From assembly GCF_943193125.1 (NCBI RefSeq), contig NZ_CALPCX010000006.1, forward strand, positions 1-38,331: 38,331 nucleotides of DNA, given 5' to 3'. Shown here piece by piece: positions 25,124 through 33,337 of the stretch. The DNA is from Adlercreutzia agrestimuris (lineage in GTDB: Bacteria > Actinomycetota > Coriobacteriia > Coriobacteriales > Eggerthellaceae). Position 1 is the first letter of the stretch. Every line of letters starts with the position of its first letter. The translations under genes and the position numbers were made by a program. The notes under the pieces are model-generated. The model did no database searches. It had not been told where the DNA came from and saw nothing but the letters and a program-made list of their open reading frames with translations.

Positions 25124-27934
25124 TTAACTATGATTGTTCGCTTGACGTTTTTCGGTTAGCTTTTCACGCTGTCGCGCTTCAATAGCTTCTGTCGGGTTTG
25201 TTGAGAACAATTCATACAATTCATTGCCTTTTGGGAATTGCCCATTGATAGGCACATGAGCCGCTCCCGCTATCAACAACCCGTCTCCTGGTTTGACGCT
25301 ATCATCAATACACTCTTCTTCTTGTATAGATAGATTGAGAAGGTCTACCCACTCGCGACGATCTAGGGGGGATTGTTTGAGCAGCATAATAAAGTCAGCA
25401 TTAAGCACTATGTTTCGTGCTGCTTCGTTTTCAAGCATTGCTACTGCTGATTGGGTTATTCCTGTTAAAAGCAACCCAAACTTTCGTCCCTCATTTGCGA
25501 AGCGCGAAAAATAGTTCAAAACCGTTGGATAACGAAACAGCGATTGGATCTCTTCGATGTAGAGCCATGTGCGTTTTCCCTGTTCAAAGTTCACATACAT
25601 TTGGTTTCGCACAGCTTCACATATATTGATCAAGGCAAAAACCAACATTGAGTCAGGTAGATTTTTGATATTAAAGTCGATGATCCTGTTATCCAAATTG
25701 CAGTTAGAGTGATTGTTAAAAAACGCCATGGAGCCATTTACGAGACGCTCATAACGAAGCGCCAAGACTTGCGCTCGTTCTTCTGGCTGTTCGTTTAAGA
25801 TCTCGTAAAAGTCTTGCAGCAAAGGATCTTTGCCATCTCGCTTATCCGCTCTCAAAAACGCCAATTCTACTGCTCGTGAAATAATGGACTGGTCTGCTTC
25901 ATCTAGCGTTGACTGGCTCTCTGCTGCCGATGCTACCGCTTGTGCAAGCATTGCATCAATTTTGAATGCTATTTGCGCTTCACGGCTCATATGCGAGATG
26001 CCAGTTGTGTCAAAGGGATTTAGATATGTTTTAGCGTCTACACCAAAACATATCTCGCTTCCATGGTGATGGTGCGCAATCAGCGGGTATTCTCCTGCTC
26101 GGTCTATAACAATGATCTGGTCATCAGGATTGTTAAGGATAGTTCCTTCCATCTCATTTTTTACAAACATACCCTTACCAGATCCAGTTTTGCCCGACAC
26201 AAAGCCCATAGGGGACGCTAGTTTGTTTCGGTTACAAATAACTAAGTTGCCGCTTGATTTGTTCTGCCCGTAGTAGTTGCCACCTGCCTGTTCTAATTCT
26301 TGTGTTGCAAATGGCACAAACATAGCTGCCTGGGCTGTCGTAAACATCCTCGATATTTCGACATGATTGTGTCCTAGCGGCAAAATTGAGTTAAAACCTT
26401 CTCGCTGGCGATAATCGAAAGCTTCAATATCAATAGAGTTTCTACGTGCAGTTGAAATAATTTGGATTACTTGATTGTTGAGTTCTTCAAGCGTTGGCGC
26501 ATAGGTATAGACCAACCCCGTAAACTCAAACAAGCGTTGATTCTTGTTTTGCAAGTGATCTAATACGTCAAGCGTTTCTTCTTTTGAGTAGTTAAGTTCT
26601 GCTGGCAAAATAGTAAAGTCGTAGCCTTTTTGCACGGCACGGCGCTGTTCTTCGATGATCTCTTTGTCGATCCAGGCTGCACGTTGTTTAACGTAGTTGA
26701 TGGCTTTTGCTTTATCCATCGCCTGAATAAACCAGCTAACGTTGAGCGGTATAGGCAAGTCAACCACATCAGAAAGCGCCCTGTCGCATAACTCCGAACC
26801 AAAACGGCGCATCAGTAAAACTTGCCCATACATGCCCTCTGTCACAAAGTAGCTACTCTCGCCATCTGGCTTAAAGTCTATGACGTTTGGTGCAATCATA
26901 TCTTTTGTGGTTAGTGGCGAATAAACGTTTATATCGTTTTCGTATGAAAAGATAAAACGCTGCATAGGTCGAAGCTGCGAATGCAGCAGATCAAGACGCT
27001 CTGTCCCGTTGAGCACATGTGTCATGCAACCAATTTTTTGTAGCGTGTTCACTGCGTTATTGCGCATACGTGCCAAACGCGCCATTGCTTCATCTGGGTT
27101 TGATGCCGCACATGAAAACGTCAAATATCTTTCGCGATACATGTTAGATACACCCTCGCGCATTTTCTCGTTCAAAATGTCATTGAGCGTTTGTGCATCT
27201 CTTTGTGCTTCTGTACACGTTTGAGCGCAAGGATCAAAAAATATTCTGTTCCCAACTTCATCTGGACGAAGGGGTGTATTTATCACATTGAACTGAATGA
27301 GTGTCTCTGCGCCAAAATAATCCAGCAGACCACACATTGTATTGATGATTGATTTTTGCGAGTCCTCACGGCTTGATTGATAGCTAATGTCGCTAAAAGA
27401 AATGGTTTGCGAATACAAACCGTCTTCCACCTCGCACAATCCATTCTTAAACATTCGCTCATAACCGATATAAGAACTAACGTCTTTTGCACGTCGGCGC
27501 TGCAAACGCTGGGTTTTTGTCTTATCTGACAGTTGTTTATCGCGTTCTTTTAGCTGCTTTGTGATTGATTTGGTTTTGGTGCGCTCTTGTTTTTTTAACT
27601 GCTTGGCTTCTTTGTTGACCTGCCTTATTTCTTCTTTGCTACCAGATAATTCCTTTTTAATTCTTTTCATTAACTGGCGCTTTTGCTTGCGAGTCAAAGC
27701 CTTAGAAGCCTTACCCATAGAACCCATCAATGGGTTCATAAATGATTGAAGAGCGTCTACATCAATACCTACATCAGTTGCATCTTCTGCATTAACATCA
27801 GTTGTTTTGCTTGTATCTTCTTTTGACTCAAGCACTGATACATAATCTGGTTTTGTTTCATTCTTCTCCTGGGCACCAGCTTTCAATTCCTCTTTGCCTT
27901 TTGATGCGTCGCCAATTTTTCGATGCTGATTCAT
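25124..27934 (-). CDS. virB4: VirB4-family T4SS ATPase
   Basis: 936 residues. The ATPase core has Walker A GKTGSGKG (about 578-585) and Walker B WLYIEEIQSLF (about 793). The N-terminal ~150 residues are charged coiled-coil (KEEIRQVNKEAKQLKKQERT). The central region (YERMFKNGLCEVEDGLYSQT) matches the VirB4 N-domain. It powers pilus or channel assembly and substrate passage. Its start overlaps the end of the PrgI gene by 77 bp. Conserved order pilin-PrgI-VirB4-hydrolase confirms the assignment. Confidence 0.95.
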   Translation of the reverse strand: MNQHRKIGDASKGKEELKAGAQEKNETKPDYVSVLESKEDTSKTTDVNAEDATDVGIDVDALQSFMNPLMGSMGKASKALTRKQKRQLMKRIKKELSGSKEEIRQVNKEAKQLKKQERTKTKSITKQLKERDKQLSDKTKTQRLQRRRAKDVSSYIGYERMFKNGLCEVEDGLYSQTISFSDISYQSSREDSQKSIINTMCGLLDYFGAETLIQFNVINTPLRPDEVGNRIFFDPCAQTCTEAQRDAQTLNDILNEKMREGVSNMYRERYLTFSCAASNPDEAMARLARMRNNAVNTLQKIGCMTHVLNGTERLDLLHSQLRPMQRFIFSYENDINVYSPLTTKDMIAPNVIDFKPDGESSYFVTEGMYGQVLLMRRFGSELCDRALSDVVDLPIPLNVSWFIQAMDKAKAINYVKQRAAWIDKEIIEEQRRAVQKGYDFTILPAELNYSKEETLDVLDHLQNKNQRLFEFTGLVYTYAPTLEELNNQVIQIISTARRNSIDIEAFDYRQREGFNSILPLGHNHVEISRMFTTAQAAMFVPFATQELEQAGGNYYGQNKSSGNLVICNRNKLASPMGFVSGKTGSGKGMFVKNEMEGTILNNPDDQIIVIDRAGEYPLIAHHHHGSEICFGVDAKTYLNPFDTTGISHMSREAQIAFKIDAMLAQAVASAAESQSTLDEADQSIISRAVELAFLRADKRDGKDPLLQDFYEILNEQPEERAQVLALRYERLVNGSMAFFNNHSNCNLDNRIIDFNIKNLPDSMLVFALINICEAVRNQMYVNFEQGKRTWLYIEEIQSLFRYPTVLNYFSRFANEGRKFGLLLTGITQSAVAMLENEAARNIVLNADFIMLLKQSPLDRREWVDLLNLSIQEEECIDDSVKPGDGLLIAGAAHVPINGQFPKGNELYELFSTNPTEAIEARQREKLTEKRQANNHS

Positions 27935-28289
27935 CTGCTATTTTGCCCCTCTCATTAAGGTCTTCAACAAGTCCTTGAAAACGCGTTTTTGTCGTTAGAT
28001 AAATTCGATTGTTCGTGAGTTTGTGATTGAGATAAAGCGGTAATGCTTGTTCAAATTTCATGCCTTTTGGTCGCCAAAACCCCGCTGCCCAAAATGGCAA
28101 TCCAGTTGCATAAGAGATCATGCTGACAACCCCGTTATCAGGCAGCCCTAAAACCGCCTGAAAGTAAAACGTTGAAGCCACCGTGATCCCTACTGCCCCT
28201 GCGATACAAACAAGCGTGCGCCCTGTCATTTTTCCAAAGATCTTTGGCTGATATTCCGCCACGTCTTTGTGTACTCGCACCGACAACAT
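27858..28289 (-). CDS. PrgI-family (VirB3-like) T4SS membrane protein
   Basis: 143 residues. The start SVRVHKDVAEYQPKIFGKMT is typical of PrgI proteins, followed by two membrane helices (TLVCIAGAVGITVASTFYF and VVSMISYATGLPFWAAGFW) and the conserved RPKGMKFEQ. It anchors VirB4 at the membrane. It lies 8 bp after the pilin-like gene and overlaps virB4. Confidence 0.9.
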   Translation of the reverse strand: MLSVRVHKDVAEYQPKIFGKMTGRTLVCIAGAVGITVASTFYFQAVLGLPDNGVVSMISYATGLPFWAAGFWRPKGMKFEQALPLYLNHKLTNNRIYLTTKTRFQGLVEDLNERGKIADESASKNWRRIKRQRGIESWCPGEE

Positions 28290-28297
28290 AGTTTTTC

Positions 28298-28519
28298 CTA
28301 CGATGCAAATGAGGTATCAAGCGTTCCAAAAAACGCACTGGCTCCAATAATCACGCCGCCGCCTACGATCATGGCTATAGAACCTGCTAACTGACCGCCG
28401 CCGCCTTGTGCGCCGTCTTTGAGTGACATACCTAAATTGATCAACCCAAAAACCAGCAAAGCACCTCCAAGAAAGCCAATTCCACCTGAAATTTTGTCTA
28501 CGATTGAGGACAGATCCAT
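28298..28519 (-). CDS. Small two-helix membrane protein, Maff2/VirB2-like
   Basis: 73 residues from the ATG at 28519, with AAAAGGAGAAG upstream; a longer frame reading through the hairpin at 28571 is not favoured. It has two hydrophobic helices (GGIGFLGGALLVFGLINLG and GSIAMIVGGGVIIGASAFFG) separated by a Gly-rich hinge (KDGAQGGGGQ), as in Maff2/VirB2-like pilin candidates found between VirD4 and PrgI genes. Its mRNA leader carries a conserved hairpin (28571-28603), and repeat array 3 lies upstream. Confidence 0.75.
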   Translation of the reverse strand: MDLSSIVDKISGGIGFLGGALLVFGLINLGMSLKDGAQGGGGQLAGSIAMIVGGGVIIGASAFFGTLDTSFAS

Positions 28520-28570
28520 TTGCTTCTCCTTTTCAACTACTGTTCTACTTTTGCTGCTTTTGGGCATAAA

Positions 28571-28603
28571 AAAAGCGACCCGGAAAAAAACCGAGCCGCT
28601 TTT
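28571..28603 (-). terminator. Terminator-like hairpin in the leader of the pilin-like gene
   Basis: AAAAGCG-ACCCGG and CCGAGC-CGCTTTT pair across a short loop. On the minus strand a T-run follows the hairpin, and it lies between the presumed promoter (array 3) and the start codon at 28519. That makes it a candidate attenuator. A homologous hairpin lies at 32301-32335 with about 100 bp of shared flanking sequence. Confidence 0.65.
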
Positions 28604-28713
28604 CTTACACGTAAAGCAACATAGCACATTTTATCATCAAGTAGAAAGTGAGCGCAAGTAACCATTTGTTTAGTTTTATTCAACTTTCACCTGTGACCCC
28701 ATGTAGCTACCGA

Positions 28714-28753
28714 TATACGTATATAAGTATTTACTTAATTACATCTTTACTTA
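28714..28753. promoter_or_regulatory. 8-bp tandem repeat array 3 (upstream of the pilin-like gene, downstream of virD4)
   Basis: Five 8-mers in phase (28714-28721 is TATACGTA; later units drift to TTTACTTA). It sits between the virD4 stop and the leader of the pilin-PrgI-VirB4 genes and probably controls that transcript. Confidence 0.7.
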
Positions 28754-28764
28754 TATACCGCTAT

Positions 28765-30672
28765 TCAACCCTTGTATTTTTTGGTTATGTCGTAGAACTG
28801 ATCATATTTTGCCCCAGGGTGCCCTGGATCAATTAACGCATAATTTTTGTGTCGCTCAATGCGCGTTTTAGCATCCATGATAGGCGGATTGTTCGCTATC
28901 AAAACTAGTGCTTTTTTGGATGGCATCTGTGAAATTTCTGATGCAGTCATTAAGTCTCTTTGAACTATTTGGTTGTTTTTGCTTGTTGAGCCGGTTTGTC
29001 CGTTATTAGAACTTGAGTAGGTTGTCGTCATGATGGTTTGCTTGCCGAGCATCTTTGAGAGCGATTCATTGGTTTCATCGGACTTCCCACCCAAAAACAA
29101 CAAGGTTGCACAACAGTCAATAATGGTTTTTGATGACTTGTTATAAGCAGCTTCAAGTTGTGAGAGTGATTGCAAAATAACTGATACCCATATATTGCGC
29201 GAGCGAGTAACGGCGATAACCTCTTGAAAGTTTGGCAACACACCTATGTTTGCAAATTCATCAAAGATGAAATGCATTGGCACTTTAAGCGATCCTCCAT
29301 ATTCAATTAAGGCTCTATTGCACAATACATTTATCGTTTGATTCATAACCATTGCGTGCAAAAATGCAAACGTCTTGTCCGTATCACTCATAACCGCAAA
29401 GATGGCATCTTTGCTATTGGGTGCGCATAGTTTGTCTAGTTCTAATCCACATTTTCCCGTTGGTTCACCGTTTTCATCAGGCACACCTTGCAGCATTTGA
29501 TTAACCTCTTTGATGGAAAGTGGCTTGAGTCGCGCGTTACACGAGATCAAAATTGATTTTAGTGTTTTTCCTGCTGCCGTCTTAAACGCACGATAATTCG
29601 ACAATGCGAAGTCATCTTGAGGATCCACACCGCCGACTTTGCCTAACTCAAGCCCATCTGCGTTTCTTACAAGGTCTGATTCTACCCACACCAAACTCTG
29701 CTCTGCTTGCCTTATCTCACGCCTGATCACCCTGCTTTTTGGCATCTTTAATTCGCGCTCCACTTCGCGCCTGCCGCTTTCGAGTTCATCAAAGATTTTA
29801 TCCAGCGGGGACTTAAAGTCCTCGTCTTCTTCTTTGGCATAAGCTAAGTCTAGTAGCTTTAACAACCCTGGTAGCGTGTAGTCTTCTTCTGGGAAATAGT
29901 CTCGCAGCAACGCTATACAAGCGGTGTAAAACAACCGCTCCGCTTTACTCCAAAACGGATCCGACTCATGCGCTTTTTCGCCTGTGGTATTGCTTATCAA
30001 GCATTCCACAAACGAAAGAATGTCAGCGTCGGTTTTGACATATTGAAACGGATTGTAGTAGCCACGAAAATTTATAGTGTCAAATGTTTTAACTGCATAT
30101 CCTGCATCTTCTAGCATTTGACCTGTTTCTAAAATGCACGTTCCTTTAGGATCAGTAACAAAGTAGCTGGCGTTTAACTGCATAAGGTTTGGCTTAACGT
30201 AGCTTCTCGTTTTACCAGATCCGGATCCTCCAACTACAAGCACATTGAGGTTGGCTACTTCATTTGGCGATTGCCCGCGCTTAGTTGAGAGATGCACGTT
30301 TTCAGTTATTAAGATGTTGTCGCTTGGGGACTTTTTATTCGTAAATGCACGTATCTCTTTTGGTGTCGCCCAGCGTGCACTTCCTTGCTCTTCGCCATCT
30401 CTTCTGTTTCTTTTTCCGGCAAGCATATAAACCGCAACCAAAAATATAATAAAGGCTCCTATTAAACCTGCGATCAGCGGATATATGTCAAATGAGACAG
30501 CAAACGGATTTTCTAAAAACGTTTGCATAAAAGCTTCTGTGGCATAATCAAAACCCCGCAACATATCTTTGTGAGACAAAAATAATTGGGCAAAGATATT
30601 CGCCATCAAAAATGCCAAAATTGCTAATACTGCAAATACAGCTATTTCTGCCTTTCTGTCCTTTTTGCCCAT
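28765..30672 (-). CDS. virD4: VirD4/TraG-type coupling protein
   Basis: 635 residues. Two N-terminal membrane helices (IAVFAVLAILAFLMANIF and IYPLIAGLIGAFIIFLVAV) precede GSARWATPKEI, a common entry signature of TraG proteins. Walker A is VVGGSGSGKTRSY (about 150-157) and Walker B is FIFDEFANIG (about 470). It recruits the relaxase-DNA complex to the channel. The PcfB-like gene lies 14 bp upstream, the same order as pcfB-pcfC in enterococcal pCF10, supporting that pair. Confidence 0.95.
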   Translation of the reverse strand: MGKKDRKAEIAVFAVLAILAFLMANIFAQLFLSHKDMLRGFDYATEAFMQTFLENPFAVSFDIYPLIAGLIGAFIIFLVAVYMLAGKRNRRDGEEQGSARWATPKEIRAFTNKKSPSDNILITENVHLSTKRGQSPNEVANLNVLVVGGSGSGKTRSYVKPNLMQLNASYFVTDPKGTCILETGQMLEDAGYAVKTFDTINFRGYYNPFQYVKTDADILSFVECLISNTTGEKAHESDPFWSKAERLFYTACIALLRDYFPEEDYTLPGLLKLLDLAYAKEEDEDFKSPLDKIFDELESGRREVERELKMPKSRVIRREIRQAEQSLVWVESDLVRNADGLELGKVGGVDPQDDFALSNYRAFKTAAGKTLKSILISCNARLKPLSIKEVNQMLQGVPDENGEPTGKCGLELDKLCAPNSKDAIFAVMSDTDKTFAFLHAMVMNQTINVLCNRALIEYGGSLKVPMHFIFDEFANIGVLPNFQEVIAVTRSRNIWVSVILQSLSQLEAAYNKSSKTIIDCCATLLFLGGKSDETNESLSKMLGKQTIMTTTYSSSNNGQTGSTSKNNQIVQRDLMTASEISQMPSKKALVLIANNPPIMDAKTRIERHKNYALIDPGHPGAKYDQFYDITKKYKG

Positions 30673-30685
30673 TTATTTCTACCCT

Positions 30686-31189
30686 TTATCTTGAAGGTGT
30701 CGCCAGGTTGCGTTGCATTTCCTTTTTGATGGAGCCTTTGTCTTTTTGCGCGTGTTTTGTCGCACTTTTGGCTTCCTTGATCTTTTCATCCAAACGAGGG
30801 GAACTGCTCTTCTCTTTTTCCGCTTGTTTTTCAGCCGTCTTTTTTTGAACTGCTTTGGCTGGTGCTTGAGCGTGTTCTGCTTGGGTCTGCTCTTTTACCT
30901 CATTTGCGCAATCCATAGCAGCTTGTGCAACTTGCGCCAAGTCTTTTTTGTAAAAGACTATACCGGCTCCTTCGTTTGTTGGTACAACTTCAAGGTTCTT
31001 CTCTTTAAGCTTAGTCAAAACTTGATCGCGTACTTCTTCGTTTTTGAAGTCATACTGGACAATCTCTTTATCGTTTTGTCCAGCCACCACTTGACCATCT
31101 TGGTGTTTTACGCTGTTGATTGAAAGGCGTATGCTGGTTTCTGCCAATCGCAATAACGCTTGTGCTACTTCATCTCCTACGTCTGACAT
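30686..31189 (-). CDS. PcfB-like (DUF3801-type) coupling adaptor
   Basis: 167 residues. The N-terminal helix (VAQALLRLAETSIRLSINSV) and a central alpha/beta part (EEVRDQVLTKLKEKNLEVVP, then GAGIVFYKKDLAQVA) fit the PcfB/DUF3801 layout. The C-terminal third is Lys/Glu/Ala-rich and ends with SSSPRLDEKIKEAKSATKHA, a tail like those of the relaxase and the 31362 protein. In pCF10, PcfB helps the coupling protein recruit the relaxosome. The adjacency to virD4 is the strongest support. Confidence 0.65.
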   Translation of the reverse strand: MSDVGDEVAQALLRLAETSIRLSINSVKHQDGQVVAGQNDKEIVQYDFKNEEVRDQVLTKLKEKNLEVVPTNEGAGIVFYKKDLAQVAQAAMDCANEVKEQTQAEHAQAPAKAVQKKTAEKQAEKEKSSSPRLDEKIKEAKSATKHAQKDKGSIKKEMQRNLATPSR

Positions 31190-31203
31190 TGCAATCCCTT
31201 CTC

Positions 31204-31235
31204 TATACGTAATTACGTATTTACTACTTTACTTA
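31204..31235. promoter_or_regulatory. 8-bp tandem repeat array 4 (upstream of the pcfB-like and virD4 genes)
   Basis: Four 8-mers in phase (TATACGTA at 31204, ATTACGTA at 31212, TTTACTAC, TTTACTTA), starting 15 bp before the pcfB-like start codon. The closeness to the start suggests direct repression. Confidence 0.72.
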
Positions 31236-31277
31236 TTTATGTTTGAACTCAACCATCAAAGCAAACCCCTTAAATTC

Positions 31278-31295
31278 CTGAACATTGCCGGGTTC
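31278..31295. promoter_or_regulatory. 18-bp motif shared with the oriT region
   Basis: CTGAACATTGCCGGGTTC here matches 3626-3643 in 17 of 18 bases; the preceding ATTCC is also shared. Here it lies between the 31362 and pcfB-like genes; there it is an inverted repeat just before mobC. It may be a binding site for MobC, the relaxase or a regulator. Confidence 0.5.
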
Positions 31296-31361
31296 GTTTA
31301 TTTGTTGCGTGATTTCATGATCATCCACTATGGGATTTGCTTTGAGGTGAGCGTTGATTTG

Positions 31362-32246
31362 CTACTTCTCTAAGGAAGGATCAGATAATTTTTTTGAGGT
31401 TTGATGGGCAGATGCCGTTTTTGCTTCTTTTGCCTTTTGAGACAGTCGAGGTGTTTTGTGCTTTTCCTCTTGCGCAATGCGCTCAACAATCTTTTCGCCC
31501 TTTTCGTGCAAGTAATCCTCAAAGGACTTATTGAGTCCTTCACGCAATACTGTTGCCGCGCATTCCACTTTTGCGATTTCTGGCTTACCGTCTGCCTTTA
31601 CAATAACTTTTCCACTATCATCCCGTGCCACCTTACTAAGCACTACTGGTTTGTCGGTTTTCACGGGAACCTCAACGTAGTTGCCACGCTGTTGGATGTA
31701 GCTTGAGGTCATGCGATAACCTCCAACATCTTTGCCATCAACGATGGTGTTTGATGGCATGACTATGTAGTCAAACGTCTTGGTTTCGCCAGTCTCTTTA
31801 TCGACATATTCCTGCTCATGGATAAAAGACTTATTGAAAAGCAACATGATTGTTTGTTTCTGCTCTTCAAGGTATTCTCTGCGCCCGCCATCAATAGCTG
31901 CTTTTAGTTTTGTTGGTGCTATTGCAATGGTGTCTTTAATCTTTTTCCCATCATCATCTAGCACTACTTTACCGGTGTCATCAATTTGGTTTTTGCTTAG
32001 GATTACTTCTCGATCAGGCACAAGTGGGATGTCTACAAAGTTTTCACCCATGAACTTTGACTCATTTACAAAAAGAGGGGTGAACTGATAATACGAAACG
32101 TCTTTGTCATCAATTGTTGTACCTTTCGGCAAGGTGACGCTGTTAAATGACTTTTTCTCACCAGTCTGTTTATCGGTGTACTCGATTTTCTTAGCAAAGT
32201 TCTTCGGCATTGTGATGTAAACGCTTTTTTGCTTCTGCTCTTCCAT
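31362..32246 (-). CDS. Conjugation-linked protein with two tandem similar domains
   Basis: 294 residues. Two halves align: VYITMPKNFAKKIEYTDKQT with later FNSVTLPKGTTIDDKDV (about 9-60), and MLLFNKSFIHEQEYVDKETG with FDYIVMPSNTIVDGKDV (about 133-185), each followed by a D-x-P-V/E-V-LSK segment. This is an internal duplication of a beta-rich domain. The C-terminus is helical and charged and carries KTPRLSQKAKEAKTASAH, the tail shared with the relaxase and the PcfB-like protein. No membrane segment. Not recognised by name. First gene of the transfer region, with a conserved hairpin in its leader. It may be a secreted effector or relaxosome partner. Confidence 0.7.
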   Translation of the reverse strand: MEEQKQKSVYITMPKNFAKKIEYTDKQTGEKKSFNSVTLPKGTTIDDKDVSYYQFTPLFVNESKFMGENFVDIPLVPDREVILSKNQIDDTGKVVLDDDGKKIKDTIAIAPTKLKAAIDGGRREYLEEQKQTIMLLFNKSFIHEQEYVDKETGETKTFDYIVMPSNTIVDGKDVGGYRMTSSYIQQRGNYVEVPVKTDKPVVLSKVARDDSGKVIVKADGKPEIAKVECAATVLREGLNKSFEDYLHEKGEKIVERIAQEEKHKTPRLSQKAKEAKTASAHQTSKKLSDPSLEK

Positions 32247-32300
32247 GCGTATTTCCTTTCAAACTGCGATATTTGTGCACGTTCGCTGCGTTTGGGCATA

Positions 32301-32335
32301 AAAAAAGCGACCCGGAAACTTCCGAGCCGCTTTTT
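32301..32335 (-). terminator. Terminator-like hairpin in the leader of the 31362 gene
   Basis: AAAAAAGCG-CCCGGAA pairs with TTCCG-G-CCGCTTTTT. It lies 55 bp upstream of the start codon at 32246 and is homologous to the hairpin at 28571-28603, including a downstream GGGCATA and an upstream AAGTGAGCGCAAGTAA. Candidate attenuator. Confidence 0.65.
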
Positions 32336-32499
32336 ATGACACCTCAAGCAACTTAGCACATCTTAGCATTAACGCGAAAGTGAGCGCAAGTAATCTTATG
32401 TTTAGTTTAATTATATTTTACTCACATTTCTTGAAGTAGCGCCGCCACTTTCATACGCATTTTTTTCTTCATCTTAACCTCTTTTTCCTGGTCAACTCC

Positions 32500-32652
32500 T
32501 GTCAACCCTTAATCCGTAGTGTCGCCAAGAACGAGTTGCAAATGCAAGGCGCAAAAACTTTTTCTGGCGAAAAACTCAAGCCTTACCAGGTTTTGCTTGT
32601 CCTCCTTGCATTAGCACTCAACCTTGTCGAAACACAGATCAAGGGCAAGACA
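32500..32652 (+). promoter_or_regulatory. Long hairpin upstream of the 32687 gene (structured leader copy 3)
   Basis: 153 nt. The apical region (GCAAGGCGCAAAAACTTTTT onward) is nearly identical to copies 1 and 2, while the inner stem has changed on both sides: AATGCAAGG pairs with CCTTGCATT in place of the GCGCAAGG/CCTTGCGC form. Outer pairs are TGTC/GACA, CCCTT-ATC/GAT-AAGGG and GTGTCG/CGA-ACAC. Compensatory change supports a real structure. Confidence 0.72.
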
Positions 32653-32686
32653 AAGGAGTCTAGCCAAGATCAGAAAGAGGTTTATC

Positions 32687-33040
32687 ATGAAAGACGTAAA
32701 AACTCGCGTATTTGAAGCCGCTCAACGTTTCATCACCAATCGTGGTGGCAAAATCATTGAAACCGATCCGATTACTAGCACGATCATTTTTATCGATGAT
32801 GAAGGTCTTGTTTTCGCTGATGTTCATATTAACGACTCTGACTCGGCTTTTCCGGACAACAGCAATCTTTCCGCTGAATATCGCAGCGAACGTGAACAAT
32901 ACTGCATGAATTTTCTTCAAAAGACAGAAGAAGACTGCGCAGGACACGCCGTTCGTTTTGACCGTTTGGACTTTAAGATCTTTGGAGATAAAGCCTTTAC
33001 TCGCTACCACACAAACTATCTTGGCTTAGCTGTCGCTTAA
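32687..33040 (+). CDS. Small protein resembling the UPF0102/YraN nuclease fold without its active site
   Basis: 117 residues from the ATG at 32687 (AAAGAGG upstream). The N-terminus (RVFEAAQRFITNRGGKIIET, then IIFIDDEGLVFADVHIND) resembles the start of UPF0102/YraN proteins, where the pattern is a helix, GYxILxRN, GEIDLI and FVEVK. Here the GEID acid and the VK lysine are not kept (FADVHI), so nuclease activity looks unlikely. The resemblance is by eye and weak. It lies behind structured leader copy 3 and has its own terminator, so it is a single-gene unit; a role early after transfer is possible. Confidence 0.6.
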   Translation: MKDVKTRVFEAAQRFITNRGGKIIETDPITSTIIFIDDEGLVFADVHINDSDSAFPDNSNLSAEYRSEREQYCMNFLQKTEEDCAGHAVRFDRLDFKIFGDKAFTRYHTNYLGLAVA

Positions 33041-33064
33041 ACCTTGGTCATATCTTCGCCTTTT

Positions 33065-33097
33065 GGGTGACTGTATAAACAGCCACCCTTTATTTTT
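33065..33097 (+). terminator. Terminator after the 32687 gene
   Basis: GGGTGACTGT/ACAGCCACCC (9 of 10 pairs, 4-nt loop) followed by TTTATTTTTG. Confidence 0.8.
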
Positions 33098-33165
33098 GCC
33101 ACAAACGCCTACAATCGCGTTTAAGGGCATAGTTTGTTTTAGGTCGATAACTTATCCATGTTTAA

Positions 33166-33200
33166 TATAACTCACCCTTTAGATTTAATTTCATTCACCT
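33166..33200. promoter_or_regulatory. Two TCACC operator-like sites beside the origin region
   Basis: TATAACTCACCC (33166-33177) and TTTCATTCACCT (33189-33200) resemble the motif in front of the repressor and the surface operon. If bound by the repressor, they could link replication to the control circuit. Confidence 0.4.
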
Positions 33201-33337
33201 TTGCGGGGTATTTAACGGCGGTGTTCCATCCCACTTTTGCCATTTTTGCTTTTTGGGCATCAGTAATCGCATGGAAGGGGAGGTCTGGTCGGTTGAATCG
33301 AAAATTCGGGACATTTGTGTGATTTGTGAGCGAAAAG

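Noticed and set aside
32066..32359. A 97-residue minus-strand frame over the 31362 leader
   Set aside because: It overlaps the well-supported 31362 gene in another frame. Only its first ~25 codons resemble the other leader, which is noted as a possible leader peptide.
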